Shown one piece after another: positions 21,290-30,367 of a DNA stretch of 52,245 nt (the stretch's first letter is position 1; every line of letters starts with the position of its first letter). The translations under genes and the position numbers were made by a program. Where the stretch lies: assembly GCA_900541025.1 (NCBI GenBank), contig UQIL01000018.1, forward strand, positions 1 to 52,245, given 5' to 3'. A model generated the notes under the pieces. It was not told the origin of the DNA and did not search any database. It saw only the letters and a list, made by a program, of their open reading frames with translations. The DNA comes from an uncultured Collinsella sp. (GTDB lineage: Bacteria > Actinomycetota > Coriobacteriia > Coriobacteriales > Coriobacteriaceae).

Positions 21290-24200
21290 ATGTCCAACGC
21301 ACCCACGCACTCTGTCCACAGCGCAATCGCAACAGGCCCGCTGCTCCTACTCCTCTTCCTACTCATCAGTTGCTTGGCTCCGAGACCCGCACTTGCCATC
21401 GACGGGTACGATCAGCTCGGCTTTCGCACCATTAGCGACGATTGTGGGCCCTTCTTCATCGGTAAGTACGAGGCTCAAGACGCCTCAATCGCGTACTGTA
21501 TGAACCAGGAACGTCCCGGTCCCACCAAGCCGGGTGGCCCATGGCTCAACTTTGATCAGGGCTGGGTATGGCTCGACGACGAGTTCGCGGCGATCGTTTG
21601 TCACGGATATCCTTCCGCAACGTCATTTGGCGGTTACAGCCTGTCGCCCGATCGCGCCCGTGCCGCCACTCAACTTGCCGTATGGATGCTTAACGGCACC
21701 ACCCATGTCGACGGCACTTACTCCTATACAACAGCTCAAGGCAAAACAAAGAGCGGGCATTTTACCGCCGACAATGAGGTTGTGGCTGCCGCACGGTGGC
21801 TTCACGACAATGCAAAATCGGGAGGCATCAAAGCCGCTCCGCACCGCGCACGGCGCTATTTGGGACCCATATCGGGCGGCAGCAAACGTCAAGACATGCT
21901 CTACGTGCTGCCAGCGGTCTCTGTTTCTTTCCAAAAGAAGTCCGCGAACACCGTCATTACCAGCGGAAACGGCACCTATCAGTTTGACGGGGCAACATTC
22001 GATATCTTCGAGAGCGTGAGCGACGCGCGCGTGGGCACGCTCAAAATGGACGGCAACGGCCGAGCACAGGCAACACTTTTACCTAACACGGCATACTACC
22101 TGGTAGAGACAAAGGCACCGGCAGGCTATATCCCTCGACGCGACCGCATCCCCTTTACCACGGAAGGCAATGGTGGTCATGTCACAATCGATGAGCAGCC
22201 AGGCACCATCACGTTGCGCATCGTAAAGACCGACGCCGCAACGGGCGCTGGAGCCCAAGCGGGGACCTCGCTTGCCGGTGCCGAGTTTACCTGCGTCTCT
22301 CAATCCACCCCCGGATGGACGCAAACCCTCACGACCGACGAAAACGGTCGAGCGGCCCTTGATAACGTTCCCCTGGGAACCTTCACCATCTATGAGTCGA
22401 AGGCCCCCGAGGGCTACCTGCTGCCCAGCGACAGCTGGACCTACACCGTTGGAGCCGACCAGCTGGGCGACTCGGGCGTCGTCGAGCTCGAATCTCGCGT
22501 TTCCGATATTCCGATTGCATTTGACCTTGAGATTTCCAAATTCAAAGATCATGGCAACAGCGATCAGTCTGGCTTGGAGCAGCCCGCGGAAGGCGTTGTC
22601 TTTGAAGTCATCAGCAATAGCTCACAACAGGTTGTTGGAACGTTAACCACAAATATCTATGGTTTTGCCTCCACCAAAGACCAGCCCGGAGCATGGTTCG
22701 GTGCGGGCAAGCGGCCCGACGGCGCCCACGGAGCCATCCCCTACGACCGTGCCGGCTATACACTTCGGGAGGTCCCAGAATCCGTCCCCGAAGGCTTTAA
22801 ACAGGCAGGAGAATGGACCGTCTCGGCTGAACAGATTGCCGACGGTGCCGAGCTTCAGTACATCGTGGACAACCATGCCCTATCGACACATCTCCAGATT
22901 GCTAAGCGCGACGCCCAAACCGGTGCCGCGGTTCCCCTTGCAGGCTTTAGCTTCCAGTTGCTCGGCAGCAACCACGAGCCCATCTCGCAAACGTGCTGGT
23001 ATCCGTCCCACAATGTCCTGAACACCTTTACGACCGACGCAACTGGTACCGTCACGCTGCCCGAGTCTCTTAACCCGGGCACCTACTACGTGCGAGAAGT
23101 CTCGGCAAAGAAACCTTATCTTGTCGGAGAGGATCTCGAGATAACAATCCCCGCCGACAGGTATCTAACGCCCGTTGCGATTGCCTCATACTTCGACGAT
23201 GCGGCAACCGGAAGCATCGAAATCGTAAAGTCCGACGCTACCGACGGGCGCAAACTCATGGGGGCTGTATTTGATATCCGAGCCGCAGGCGATATTATTC
23301 GCCCCGACGGCAGCATCGTTGCCCTGGACGGCGAAACCGTCGCCACCGTAACGACTGACGAGCAGGGGTCCGCCCGTGCGAGCCATCTTTCGCTGGGATG
23401 TGGAACCGCATGCTACGAAGTCGTTGAGACCCAAGCGCCCGAAGGATATCTCCTAGACCAAAGTCCCCATACGGTCGAGCTGTCATATGCCGACCAGACA
23501 ACGTCCGTCATCGAAGCCCATCTCGGAGTATCCGACGATTTCACCAAGATCGATATCTCAAAAGTCGACCTAACCGGAAAACAAGAGGTGGAGGGCGCTC
23601 AGCTCACCCTATATGGACAAGACGAAACCGAAATAGACTCCTGGACCTCATCCGATAAACCGCACCGTATCGAACATCTTGCGCCCGGCACCTACACGTT
23701 GCGCGAAATGATGTCCCCGCGAACCTACGACCTTGCCGAGGAGATAACGTTTGAAGTGAAGGCTACGGGAGAAGTCCAATCTTTCGCAATGAAGGACGCA
23801 CCGATCGAGATCAAGGGACAGGTCGACAAGCGTCAAGAAATTGCCCAGCCCACCGGGGATGGCCTCTTGGCTAACGGCGATGGCAAAAACCGCGCCGCGA
23901 CACAAGCCGATGCGGAAGGGTTTTTCTCCTACACCGTCGATGCGCGAAACGAGTCGACCACCTGGGTTGATGAGTTCACGATTACCGATGATCTTGAGTG
24001 CGCCAAGGGCGGTACGGCAAGACTCGTCTCAATCGAAACCCCTATTGCCATCGGCGACCTCAACGGTCTGTGCAACGTGTGGTACCGCACAACGCCACTG
24101 GGCTCGTCAGGCATCGACGAACAGGCAAACGCAACACTTGACGATGGACATGAAAACCCCTGGCTTGAGTCCGACGAAGTTAAAGAGAGCTTGGGCGGGG

Positions 24201-24721
24201 ACCGTCGTCTCGTTGATTACGAAGGCTGGCAACTCTGGAAAACCGATGTCCCGACCACAAAATCAATCACGCTTGAGGTAAATGAGCTCGACCTTCCCGT
24301 CGATACCATCGTAACGGGCATTCGCCTTGAGTACGGTGCGGTGGACGCCGACTTTGCAACCAGGTGCGACGAAGATTCTTGGAAGCGCGAAGACCTTAAA
24401 AACGAACATGACGATCTCGATGACGCCAAGGCAACCCTCGGTACAGACGCCCGGAGTGCAGTAGTCCATATGCAGGCAACTTCTTCCTATACGCCCCAGG
24501 CACCAGTTGCCAACAGCGCCCGTGTCGACCTCTGTCGCAACGGCGGCGGCGACAAACTTGAGTCACATGACGAGGATCGTGTCGTTCAGCGCTGCACCCT
24601 ACCGCAGGACCTACCGGCAACAGGATCAGTTCCCATCGCCGCCTGCATCACCGCGCTCCTGACCTCGGGTGCGGCAGCCCTATGGTTCGCTCGCCTTAGG
24701 TCGATCCCAAAGAAGCGCTAA
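21290..24721 (+). CDS. sortase-anchored adhesin with thioester domain and CnaB repeats
   Basis: A 1143-aa surface protein. The signal peptide (cleavage after PALA, residue 36) is followed by a thioester domain in which Cys70 (AYCMN) and Gln128 (ATQLAVW) match the Cys-Gln pair that forms a reactive bond with host surfaces. Six CnaB/SpaA-type domains follow at about 205, 306, 411, 534, 642 and 755. Each starts with a (I/V)xKxD-like Lys strand and ends with Y-x-(L/V/I)-x-E, the Lys/Glu positions of isopeptide bonds. A larger domain (about 838-1090) is unassigned. The C-terminus is LPATG (from 1108), a membrane segment and a basic tail for sortase. No sortase gene is beside it. Confidence 0.93.
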   Translation: MSNAPTHSVHSAIATGPLLLLLFLLISCLAPRPALAIDGYDQLGFRTISDDCGPFFIGKYEAQDASIAYCMNQERPGPTKPGGPWLNFDQGWVWLDDEFAAIVCHGYPSATSFGGYSLSPDRARAATQLAVWMLNGTTHVDGTYSYTTAQGKTKSGHFTADNEVVAAARWLHDNAKSGGIKAAPHRARRYLGPISGGSKRQDMLYVLPAVSVSFQKKSANTVITSGNGTYQFDGATFDIFESVSDARVGTLKMDGNGRAQATLLPNTAYYLVETKAPAGYIPRRDRIPFTTEGNGGHVTIDEQPGTITLRIVKTDAATGAGAQAGTSLAGAEFTCVSQSTPGWTQTLTTDENGRAALDNVPLGTFTIYESKAPEGYLLPSDSWTYTVGADQLGDSGVVELESRVSDIPIAFDLEISKFKDHGNSDQSGLEQPAEGVVFEVISNSSQQVVGTLTTNIYGFASTKDQPGAWFGAGKRPDGAHGAIPYDRAGYTLREVPESVPEGFKQAGEWTVSAEQIADGAELQYIVDNHALSTHLQIAKRDAQTGAAVPLAGFSFQLLGSNHEPISQTCWYPSHNVLNTFTTDATGTVTLPESLNPGTYYVREVSAKKPYLVGEDLEITIPADRYLTPVAIASYFDDAATGSIEIVKSDATDGRKLMGAVFDIRAAGDIIRPDGSIVALDGETVATVTTDEQGSARASHLSLGCGTACYEVVETQAPEGYLLDQSPHTVELSYADQTTSVIEAHLGVSDDFTKIDISKVDLTGKQEVEGAQLTLYGQDETEIDSWTSSDKPHRIEHLAPGTYTLREMMSPRTYDLAEEITFEVKATGEVQSFAMKDAPIEIKGQVDKRQEIAQPTGDGLLANGDGKNRAATQADAEGFFSYTVDARNESTTWVDEFTITDDLECAKGGTARLVSIETPIAIGDLNGLCNVWYRTTPLGSSGIDEQANATLDDGHENPWLESDEVKESLGGDRRLVDYEGWQLWKTDVPTTKSITLEVNELDLPVDTIVTGIRLEYGAVDADFATRCDEDSWKREDLKNEHDDLDDAKATLGTDARSAVVHMQATSSYTPQAPVANSARVDLCRNGGGDKLESHDEDRVVQRCTLPQDLPATGSVPIAACITALLTSGAAALWFARLRSIPKKR

Positions 24722-24729
24722 CGCGATAA

Positions 24730-24765
24730 AAAGCGGGCGAGTCAGTCTCCCGCCTCGCCCGCTTT
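24730..24765. terminator. bidirectional terminator
   Basis: AAAGCGGGCGAG (24730-24741) pairs with CTCGCCCGCTTT (24754-24765), a 12-bp perfect stem flanked by A and T tracts. It serves the adhesin from the left and the gene at 24787 from the right. Confidence 0.8.
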
Positions 24766-24786
24766 CAATCATTTAAATCGCCACAT

Positions 24787-25005
24787 CTACTCGGCAGATG
24801 AAGATCCGCTGTCGACGAGCGCCTGCTCGGACTCGGGGATTCCATCGGCACCCGTACTTTGCTCTTGCTCCACCTCTTCGCTGATTGCGGATGCGGGGGT
24901 CGACCCCTTTACACCCACGATATAGGCAGCCCCAAATCCCAAAGCGACGGCAATAAGGGTCAGAATCAAATAAACAGGCCAATGACGTTTAATGAACGAA
25001 AACAC
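24787..25005 (-). CDS. small single-pass membrane protein
   Basis: A 72-aa protein with GTG start and AAGGAG 5 bases upstream. A short basic N-terminus (MFSFIKRHWPVY) leads into one membrane segment (LILTLIAVALGFGAAYIVGV) and an acidic, Ser-rich outer tail. It begins 21 bases after the stop of the M28-like gene on the same strand, so the two are probably co-transcribed. Unknown function. Confidence 0.7.
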   Translation of the reverse strand: MFSFIKRHWPVYLILTLIAVALGFGAAYIVGVKGSTPASAISEEVEQEQSTGADGIPESEQALVDSGSSSAE

Positions 25006-25026
25006 GTTGACTCCTTAGAGCTCCGC

Positions 25027-28000
25027 CTACGAACGGCGGATAACCTCGGTCACGACCTCGGATACCGTGGCAATGTTCGTCGGGTTAACGTTGTGGGGCA
25101 GGTCGTCCTCGGTGCGAGCACAAGCCAGGCGCGTGCCGTCCACACCGGCGATGGTGAGGGCACGACGGCTCGCCTCGAGTGCGGCATAGGCATCGGTCTT
25201 GGCATAGGGCATCTCGAGCGCACCACAATCGACATGGAACGACTTGCAGACCTTGCTGACCAGATTCATGATGCGGCGGTCGCCCTTAAGCAGCTGCTGC
25301 TCGCCCTCGACCGTCACTACCGAAAGCCTACCGGCGCCGACGGATTCAAGATTGATGAAGAATACGCCGCGGAGCTTATCGCGATGCGAGGCCAAGAACG
25401 CCTTCATGCCGGCGCCATCACAATCCGAGGCACCCGTCGCCACAAACCAGATATCGTGACCAAGCAGTTCGTCATCGCCCATAGAAGCGACAGCCGAGAG
25501 CATGTCCTCGTCAGATGCACCATCGGAAGACGTGGCGCCGCCCTTCCAGCCGTCGTTATCGTCCTCGAAGTTATCCCACGAGCCGATACCGCGGCCAGAC
25601 TTCTTAGCATCGTAATCGTCTTCGACACCCAGCCAGTCACTCATGCTGTCCTGATCGTTTTTCTTTTTACGACCAAACAGACCGCCCAGACCGCGCTTGC
25701 GGGGCTTGGGCGCGGCCGAAGCGGGAGCCGAGATGGTCTCGAGCGGCTGCGCGCCCGACGCGACGGGCATGGAAGGTGCAACGGGCGCCGACGTGGGCTC
25801 GGGACCCTGCGCCGTCGCGAAGGGGTCATCGACCTGAGCCGAGGGGTCGGGAAGGTCGAACAGTGACGTGCGAGACGCAACGTTAGCCTGCTTCATCGAC
25901 GGCAGCGACGGATCGGGAACCGAAGCCAACGGCGACGAGGAGGGCGTAGGCACCGGAACTGACGCCGGATCGGGAACATTCATCTGCGGGCGCGGCGTGG
26001 CCTGAGACGAAATCTGCGCCATGAGGGAATCGACCGTTTCGTCCTGAGTGGGGGCGACGTTGGCAACCGTGGAGCCAGAACCACCCGGAGTCGGCATGGT
26101 GAAAATCTGCGTGGAGTAAGGTCTCGACTCGTCCGTCTCGGGCGCCTCGGAAACCTCGGAGACCACAGCTGCCTCATCCTGCTCGACCTCGGCCGAATCG
26201 TTCTGCTCAACCGCTACGTGCTGCTCTTCCTCAGCACTGACCTCAACGACCTGGTCTTCGGCAGCATCCGGGACTTCAACCGCATCGGCGGTCTCGGCAT
26301 CGTTTGCCACAGCGGCCTGATCATCGGAAGCCTCAAGGGGCTCAGCAATCGCGGTGCCCTGTTTTTCAAACGTTATCGTGGCATCGAACTGCGCGGCGTC
26401 GAACGACATGGTGCCATCAACGGGCTGCTGGGGCTCGAAAGACGTCGTCGCCTCAACAACATCAGCGGATGCCGGTTGCTGGGACTCAAAAGACGTCGTA
26501 GCTTCGGCAGCGTCGACGGCCACGGGCTGCTGAGCCTCGTTCTGTTCGAACTCCTGCGCCGCACGCTCACGCTCCGCCTCGGCTGCCTGCTGCTGAGCGA
26601 TAGCCTCCTGCTCGGCAGCCTCGCGTGCGATGGCGCGCTTTTCCTCAAAGTCGTCGATGAATTTCTTGCCCTTTGCAAATGCACCCTTAAAGAAGCTGGA
26701 AGCACTGGCCCCAATCGAAGAGAAGGCGGATGCAATATCGGCATGGGGCGTCGCCGCGGGAATCTCGGCCGAGAAATCGGTATCACTCTCGTAAGACACG
26801 CGCCTCGGCTGTTCAGCGTAATCGTCGTCAGACTCGTCCGTAACGTCTTGCGCCGGCGCGGCGGGAGCCAAAATGTCCAGTCCTGCCGCGGGATCGATCG
26901 CGGACACCGCCTCGGGCTCGGCAACGGCAGCGGTAACCGCGGCAGACTCATCATCCACGGCGACAACGGGCGCAGGTGCAGTCACGACGGGGGCAAGCTC
27001 GGGCTCGAATGTCGGCTCCTCGCCCTCCTCGTAATCGAGCGTACAGGACTCGGGAAGCATGCCGAGTGCGCGGATGGCATCCGAACCAAAGCGGATGTTG
27101 CCGGCGGCATTGCGATAGAGCTTAGGCTCAGGCTCGCTGGGCTCGACCACAACAGACTCCTCCGCCGACTCGGCAGCGGGAACCTCGGCAGCAGGCTCTT
27201 CGACTTGGACAGCCTGGCCCTGTGCCTCGGGCACAATGGAGCCGATCAGCGTCTCGTCGGCAGATGCACCCTCAAAGCCATCGATCTGCTCGTCGAAAGC
27301 CTCGCCTTGTTCGGACTCGAGCTGATCATCGGAAGCGATCGGCTGGCCAAACTCGTCCTCCTCGTAGGTAGGCTCTTCGTACTCAATGGTGTTGCCATAG
27401 TCGTTTTGCTGCTGGGCCGCGGCATATTCCGCCGCCGCACGTGCCATCTCCTCGGCGCGACGTTTTTGCTCACCAAAATAGGTGTCGAACGGAACATCGT
27501 CGGGGAACTCATTCTCGCCCTGGAAGGGGGCGACATTGTCCATAACGCCAAGCAAAGCGGCGACAGAAGATTTGTTGCACACCGCGCCGGACGTATAGGG
27601 AAGGATGTAGCGATTGGAGATGATGTTTGCCGCGTTGGCGAGCGCAACGAGAGAGGCGAGAATCGCGACGATCCACAGCAGAACCTTGAGCGCGCCGGGA
27701 AGCGGCAGGATACGCAGGACGGCGACGGCAGCGGGGGCAACCGTGGCGACGGGCAGCAACTTAGCGATGAGCGCGCGGTACGAAGCATAGGGCTCGCGGG
27801 CAAGCAGCTCGGCGCGAGGGGAGTCGTAATGTGCGACAACGACCACCGGGCGATTGCGCGGGGACGCGAGCGGGCCAGAAGCCTTGTGATAGGCGATGAC
27901 ATTTTGGCTCACGCCCGTCTTTCCCAGCCCCGAAATCACGGGATGCCCGGTACGCTCGAGCACATAGAGCACGGCACCGATGATGGCCAGCAGGGTACCG

Positions 28001-28242
28001 ACCAAGCCGATGCCGCCACCGATACCCATAAGCAGGGCGCCGACAAACGCAAGGATGCCGGTGATAGCAAATGCCAGCCTGCTCGGCGCGGGAGCATTAA
28101 ACTCCTGCACCTCGGGATCAAAGCCATGGTTGCGGAAAATCTGAGCGATATCCTCGGCAGCCAAGCGCTCTTCTTCGCTGCATGCCGGCGTGATGCCGGT
28201 GTTCTGCAGCAGGTGGTTGATATAGTTCTGGGTGTTCGCCAT
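25027..28242 (-). CDS. M28-like membrane protein with large disordered insert
   Basis: A 1071-aa protein (start MANTQNYI at 28242; upstream in-frame sequence lacks a good start). The N-terminal cap and membrane segments (about 52-92 and 155-210) surround VVVVAHYDSPRAELLA, the first metal His and Asp of the M28 family. The next box reads GAVCNKSSVAALLGV where M28 enzymes have GxxDNxxG. Residues about 247-907 are low complexity, rich in Ala, Glu, Pro and Ser, with a TTSFE(P/S)QQP repeat. The C-terminal 165 residues resume the M28 fold (DIWFVATGASDCDGAGMKAF, ESVGAG, TDAYAAL, LPHNVNPTNIATV), but the catalytic Glu-Glu pair is replaced by Ser-Asp. It may be an inactive homologue. Confidence 0.8.
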   Translation of the reverse strand: MANTQNYINHLLQNTGITPACSEEERLAAEDIAQIFRNHGFDPEVQEFNAPAPSRLAFAITGILAFVGALLMGIGGGIGLVGTLLAIIGAVLYVLERTGHPVISGLGKTGVSQNVIAYHKASGPLASPRNRPVVVVAHYDSPRAELLAREPYASYRALIAKLLPVATVAPAAVAVLRILPLPGALKVLLWIVAILASLVALANAANIISNRYILPYTSGAVCNKSSVAALLGVMDNVAPFQGENEFPDDVPFDTYFGEQKRRAEEMARAAAEYAAAQQQNDYGNTIEYEEPTYEEDEFGQPIASDDQLESEQGEAFDEQIDGFEGASADETLIGSIVPEAQGQAVQVEEPAAEVPAAESAEESVVVEPSEPEPKLYRNAAGNIRFGSDAIRALGMLPESCTLDYEEGEEPTFEPELAPVVTAPAPVVAVDDESAAVTAAVAEPEAVSAIDPAAGLDILAPAAPAQDVTDESDDDYAEQPRRVSYESDTDFSAEIPAATPHADIASAFSSIGASASSFFKGAFAKGKKFIDDFEEKRAIAREAAEQEAIAQQQAAEAERERAAQEFEQNEAQQPVAVDAAEATTSFESQQPASADVVEATTSFEPQQPVDGTMSFDAAQFDATITFEKQGTAIAEPLEASDDQAAVANDAETADAVEVPDAAEDQVVEVSAEEEQHVAVEQNDSAEVEQDEAAVVSEVSEAPETDESRPYSTQIFTMPTPGGSGSTVANVAPTQDETVDSLMAQISSQATPRPQMNVPDPASVPVPTPSSSPLASVPDPSLPSMKQANVASRTSLFDLPDPSAQVDDPFATAQGPEPTSAPVAPSMPVASGAQPLETISAPASAAPKPRKRGLGGLFGRKKKNDQDSMSDWLGVEDDYDAKKSGRGIGSWDNFEDDNDGWKGGATSSDGASDEDMLSAVASMGDDELLGHDIWFVATGASDCDGAGMKAFLASHRDKLRGVFFINLESVGAGRLSVVTVEGEQQLLKGDRRIMNLVSKVCKSFHVDCGALEMPYAKTDAYAALEASRRALTIAGVDGTRLACARTEDDLPHNVNPTNIATVSEVVTEVIRRS

Positions 28243-28440
28243 GTGCGCTCCACATCCATAATCCGACAAATAGGCCCAATGCATGCACATTAGAACCGTA
28301 TATAGTCGAAAGTATACCCCGAGCGAGCGCAAACGACCGAATTCGGGCCATCTTAACGCCCCGAGCGGACAAGGATATAGCCTAATCTCCATATCGGACT
28401 AAAATCATGGCAGCAAACCACCTTCCCATGCGAGGACTCT

Positions 28441-29463
28441 ATGACGGCAAGCGACACGACCGCTATTAACAAAAAGGGAACGCCGGAACCCAGTTTCGAT
28501 AAAACGGCCCAGCGCATCCTCAATCTTTTCTTTGTACTCAACAGTTCTCCCGAGCCGTTGACGACCGAACAAATCGTCTTGGATTCCGATTTGGGGTATG
28601 GCTCGGGCAACATCGACTCGGATAAGCGCAAGTTCCGCCGCGATCGCGACAAACTACTCGAACGCGGCATCGTAATCAAAGAGGTTCGCCTCGCCGGCGC
28701 GCAAGAGACCGAGGAAAGCTCGTGGACGATCGACCGCGAGCACACGTTTGCGGCAGGTGGGCTCATCACCGCAGACGATGCCGACATCTTGCTAGACGCC
28801 ATCGACCAGACGCTTGCGGCCGGCTCCTCCGCCTTTGCCGCGCCGCTTGCCGACATCCGGTCCAAGATTGCCTATCTCACCGGCATATCTGCCGCAGACG
28901 AGGCGCCGATTCACCGTTCTCCCACCGTCGATGCAGTTTGGAGCGCCTTTGCCGAGCGCTGTGCACTGCGCTTTTTGTATCAGAACGGTCGCGGCGAGCA
29001 GAAAGAGCGCACCGTCTGCGTCTACGGTATGTTCGAACACGATGGCACGGCGTATTTCTGCGGTCTGGACAATGCCACCGACAACATCAGAACGTTCCGC
29101 TGCGACCGCATCGTCCGTGCTTGGCGCCCCTCAAAGGCATACTCCATTCCCGCAGACTTCAATCTCAACGATTACCTGTTCTTTGAGTTCGATTTTGCCG
29201 ACCGACCGCCCGTTGCGGCAACGTTCTCGTTCGCGCGCGAGTCGCAAGCCGATATGGTCAGCGGTCTCACGCGCGGGCGAGGCGATCTTGCACGCAGCGA
29301 AGAAGGATGGACCTGGACCGTTGACGTGCGCGACTTTGACGCCGCCGCCTCATTCTGCATGGCCCATGCCATGGACGGCATGAGGCCCGTTGCCCCCGAT
29401 GCACTCAAACTGGCGTGGAACCACCTCATCGAAAGGACGGTGCATGAGCATGCCCGCTCGTAA
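28441..29463 (+). CDS. WYL-domain transcriptional regulator (first of pair)
   Basis: A 340-aa protein. The N-terminal winged helix (about 15-95: RILNLFFVLNSSPEPLTTEQ then DSDKRKFRRDRDKLLERGIVI) is followed by a WYL-type domain (about 150-330), with ALRFLYQNGRGEQKERTVCVYGMFEHDG and RTFRCDRIVRAW. The middle of this box differs from the canonical WYL triad. Tandem WYL pairs in Actinobacteria include PafB/PafC, activators of the DNA-damage response; this pair has the same tandem arrangement with a 20-base overlap. The PafB assignment is inference. Confidence 0.85.
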   Translation: MTASDTTAINKKGTPEPSFDKTAQRILNLFFVLNSSPEPLTTEQIVLDSDLGYGSGNIDSDKRKFRRDRDKLLERGIVIKEVRLAGAQETEESSWTIDREHTFAAGGLITADDADILLDAIDQTLAAGSSAFAAPLADIRSKIAYLTGISAADEAPIHRSPTVDAVWSAFAERCALRFLYQNGRGEQKERTVCVYGMFEHDGTAYFCGLDNATDNIRTFRCDRIVRAWRPSKAYSIPADFNLNDYLFFEFDFADRPPVAATFSFARESQADMVSGLTRGRGDLARSEEGWTWTVDVRDFDAAASFCMAHAMDGMRPVAPDALKLAWNHLIERTVHEHARS

Positions 29464-30367
29464 ACTCACCAGCGAGCAGAGACTCTCGCGTGCCATCGAC
29501 ATCATGGAAGCCCTCTACGCAGCCGGAAGCGCGGGGCTGACGAGAAATGAGATTTGCAGCCGCTTCGACATTTCCGGAGCTTCGCTGGACGAGATCCTCG
29601 ATATCGTCTCGACCCTCGCTGATCGCGAGTCGGGCGCCCGCATTATCTGCGAGCGTAACGGCGAACACATATCCCTTACCGGCGATGCTGGACGCGTGCT
29701 GCCGCTGCGCCTGAGTGCCGCCGAAGGCGCCGTGCTCAATCATGAACTTGAATCACTGGGGATCGAGCCCCAGGCGGCGGCTCGGATTCGACATGCTCTC
29801 CTTCCCGAAGAGCTCGGCTACAATCAGCGCGTCGTCGACACTGTTGTCCGCGGATCGCACTGGCAGCAGCTCAGCAGCGCTATTCAGGACGGCGTTCGTT
29901 GCCGCATTACTTATCGTTCGATGGACGATGCACAGCCGCGCGAGCGCCTCATCGACCCCTTGCGCATCGCGACGCATGGCGATCAGACCTACCTGATTGC
30001 CTGGGACATCGAGGTTGATGGGCAACGTTCCTACCGCATGGACAAAATCGAAGGTCTTTCCCTCACCGAGGATTCCGTCGAGCGCCACGCGCCTTCGACC
30101 GCATCCCTTCACGACTCCCTCTCCCAAGCGGAGCAGAGCGCAAAGCTCCTCATGCCGCTCGACATGGCAGAGCGTCTAGACTGGGCAGGTATTATGTCGA
30201 TCGAGCCAAACGGGGCAGGTGCGGCAACAGTGATCGTGCGTTACGGCTCCGAGCGTTGGCTGCTCAGCCAGGTAATAGCAGCGGGCGGAGCCATCCACAT
30301 TCTGGATGACCCCGCTCTGTCAAAGCGTCTATGCGATATGGCGAAGACCTTAGTCTGCCCGCTCTAG
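29444..30367 (+). CDS. WYL-domain transcriptional regulator (second of pair)
   Basis: About 307 aa, starting at the ATG at 29444 with AGGA 7 bases before (an ATG at 29450 is also possible). It overlaps the first WYL gene by 20 bases. N-terminal winged helix (about 5-70: SEQRLSRAIDIMEALYAAGS, LTRNEICSRFDISGASLDEI), then a WYL domain with RCRITYRSMDDAQPRERLID and TYLIAWDIEVDGQRSYRMDKIEGL, which fits the WYL fold well (ligand-binding Tyr/Leu positions visible). Ends tail to tail with the dinG-type gene; the stop codons overlap. Confidence 0.85.
   Translation: MSMPARKLTSEQRLSRAIDIMEALYAAGSAGLTRNEICSRFDISGASLDEILDIVSTLADRESGARIICERNGEHISLTGDAGRVLPLRLSAAEGAVLNHELESLGIEPQAAARIRHALLPEELGYNQRVVDTVVRGSHWQQLSSAIQDGVRCRITYRSMDDAQPRERLIDPLRIATHGDQTYLIAWDIEVDGQRSYRMDKIEGLSLTEDSVERHAPSTASLHDSLSQAEQSAKLLMPLDMAERLDWAGIMSIEPNGAGAATVIVRYGSERWLLSQVIAAGGAIHILDDPALSKRLCDMAKTLVCPL

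Noticed and set aside
21315..21397. Lipobox-like LISC in the adhesin signal peptide
   Set aside because: The Cys lies before the PALA cleavage site and the protein has a C-terminal LPATG anchor; ordinary signal peptidase cleavage is more likely.
26218..28293. Long plus-strand open frame of 691 aa
   Set aside because: It is antisense to the M28-like gene, and its composition follows from that gene's low-complexity repeats. No domain is visible.
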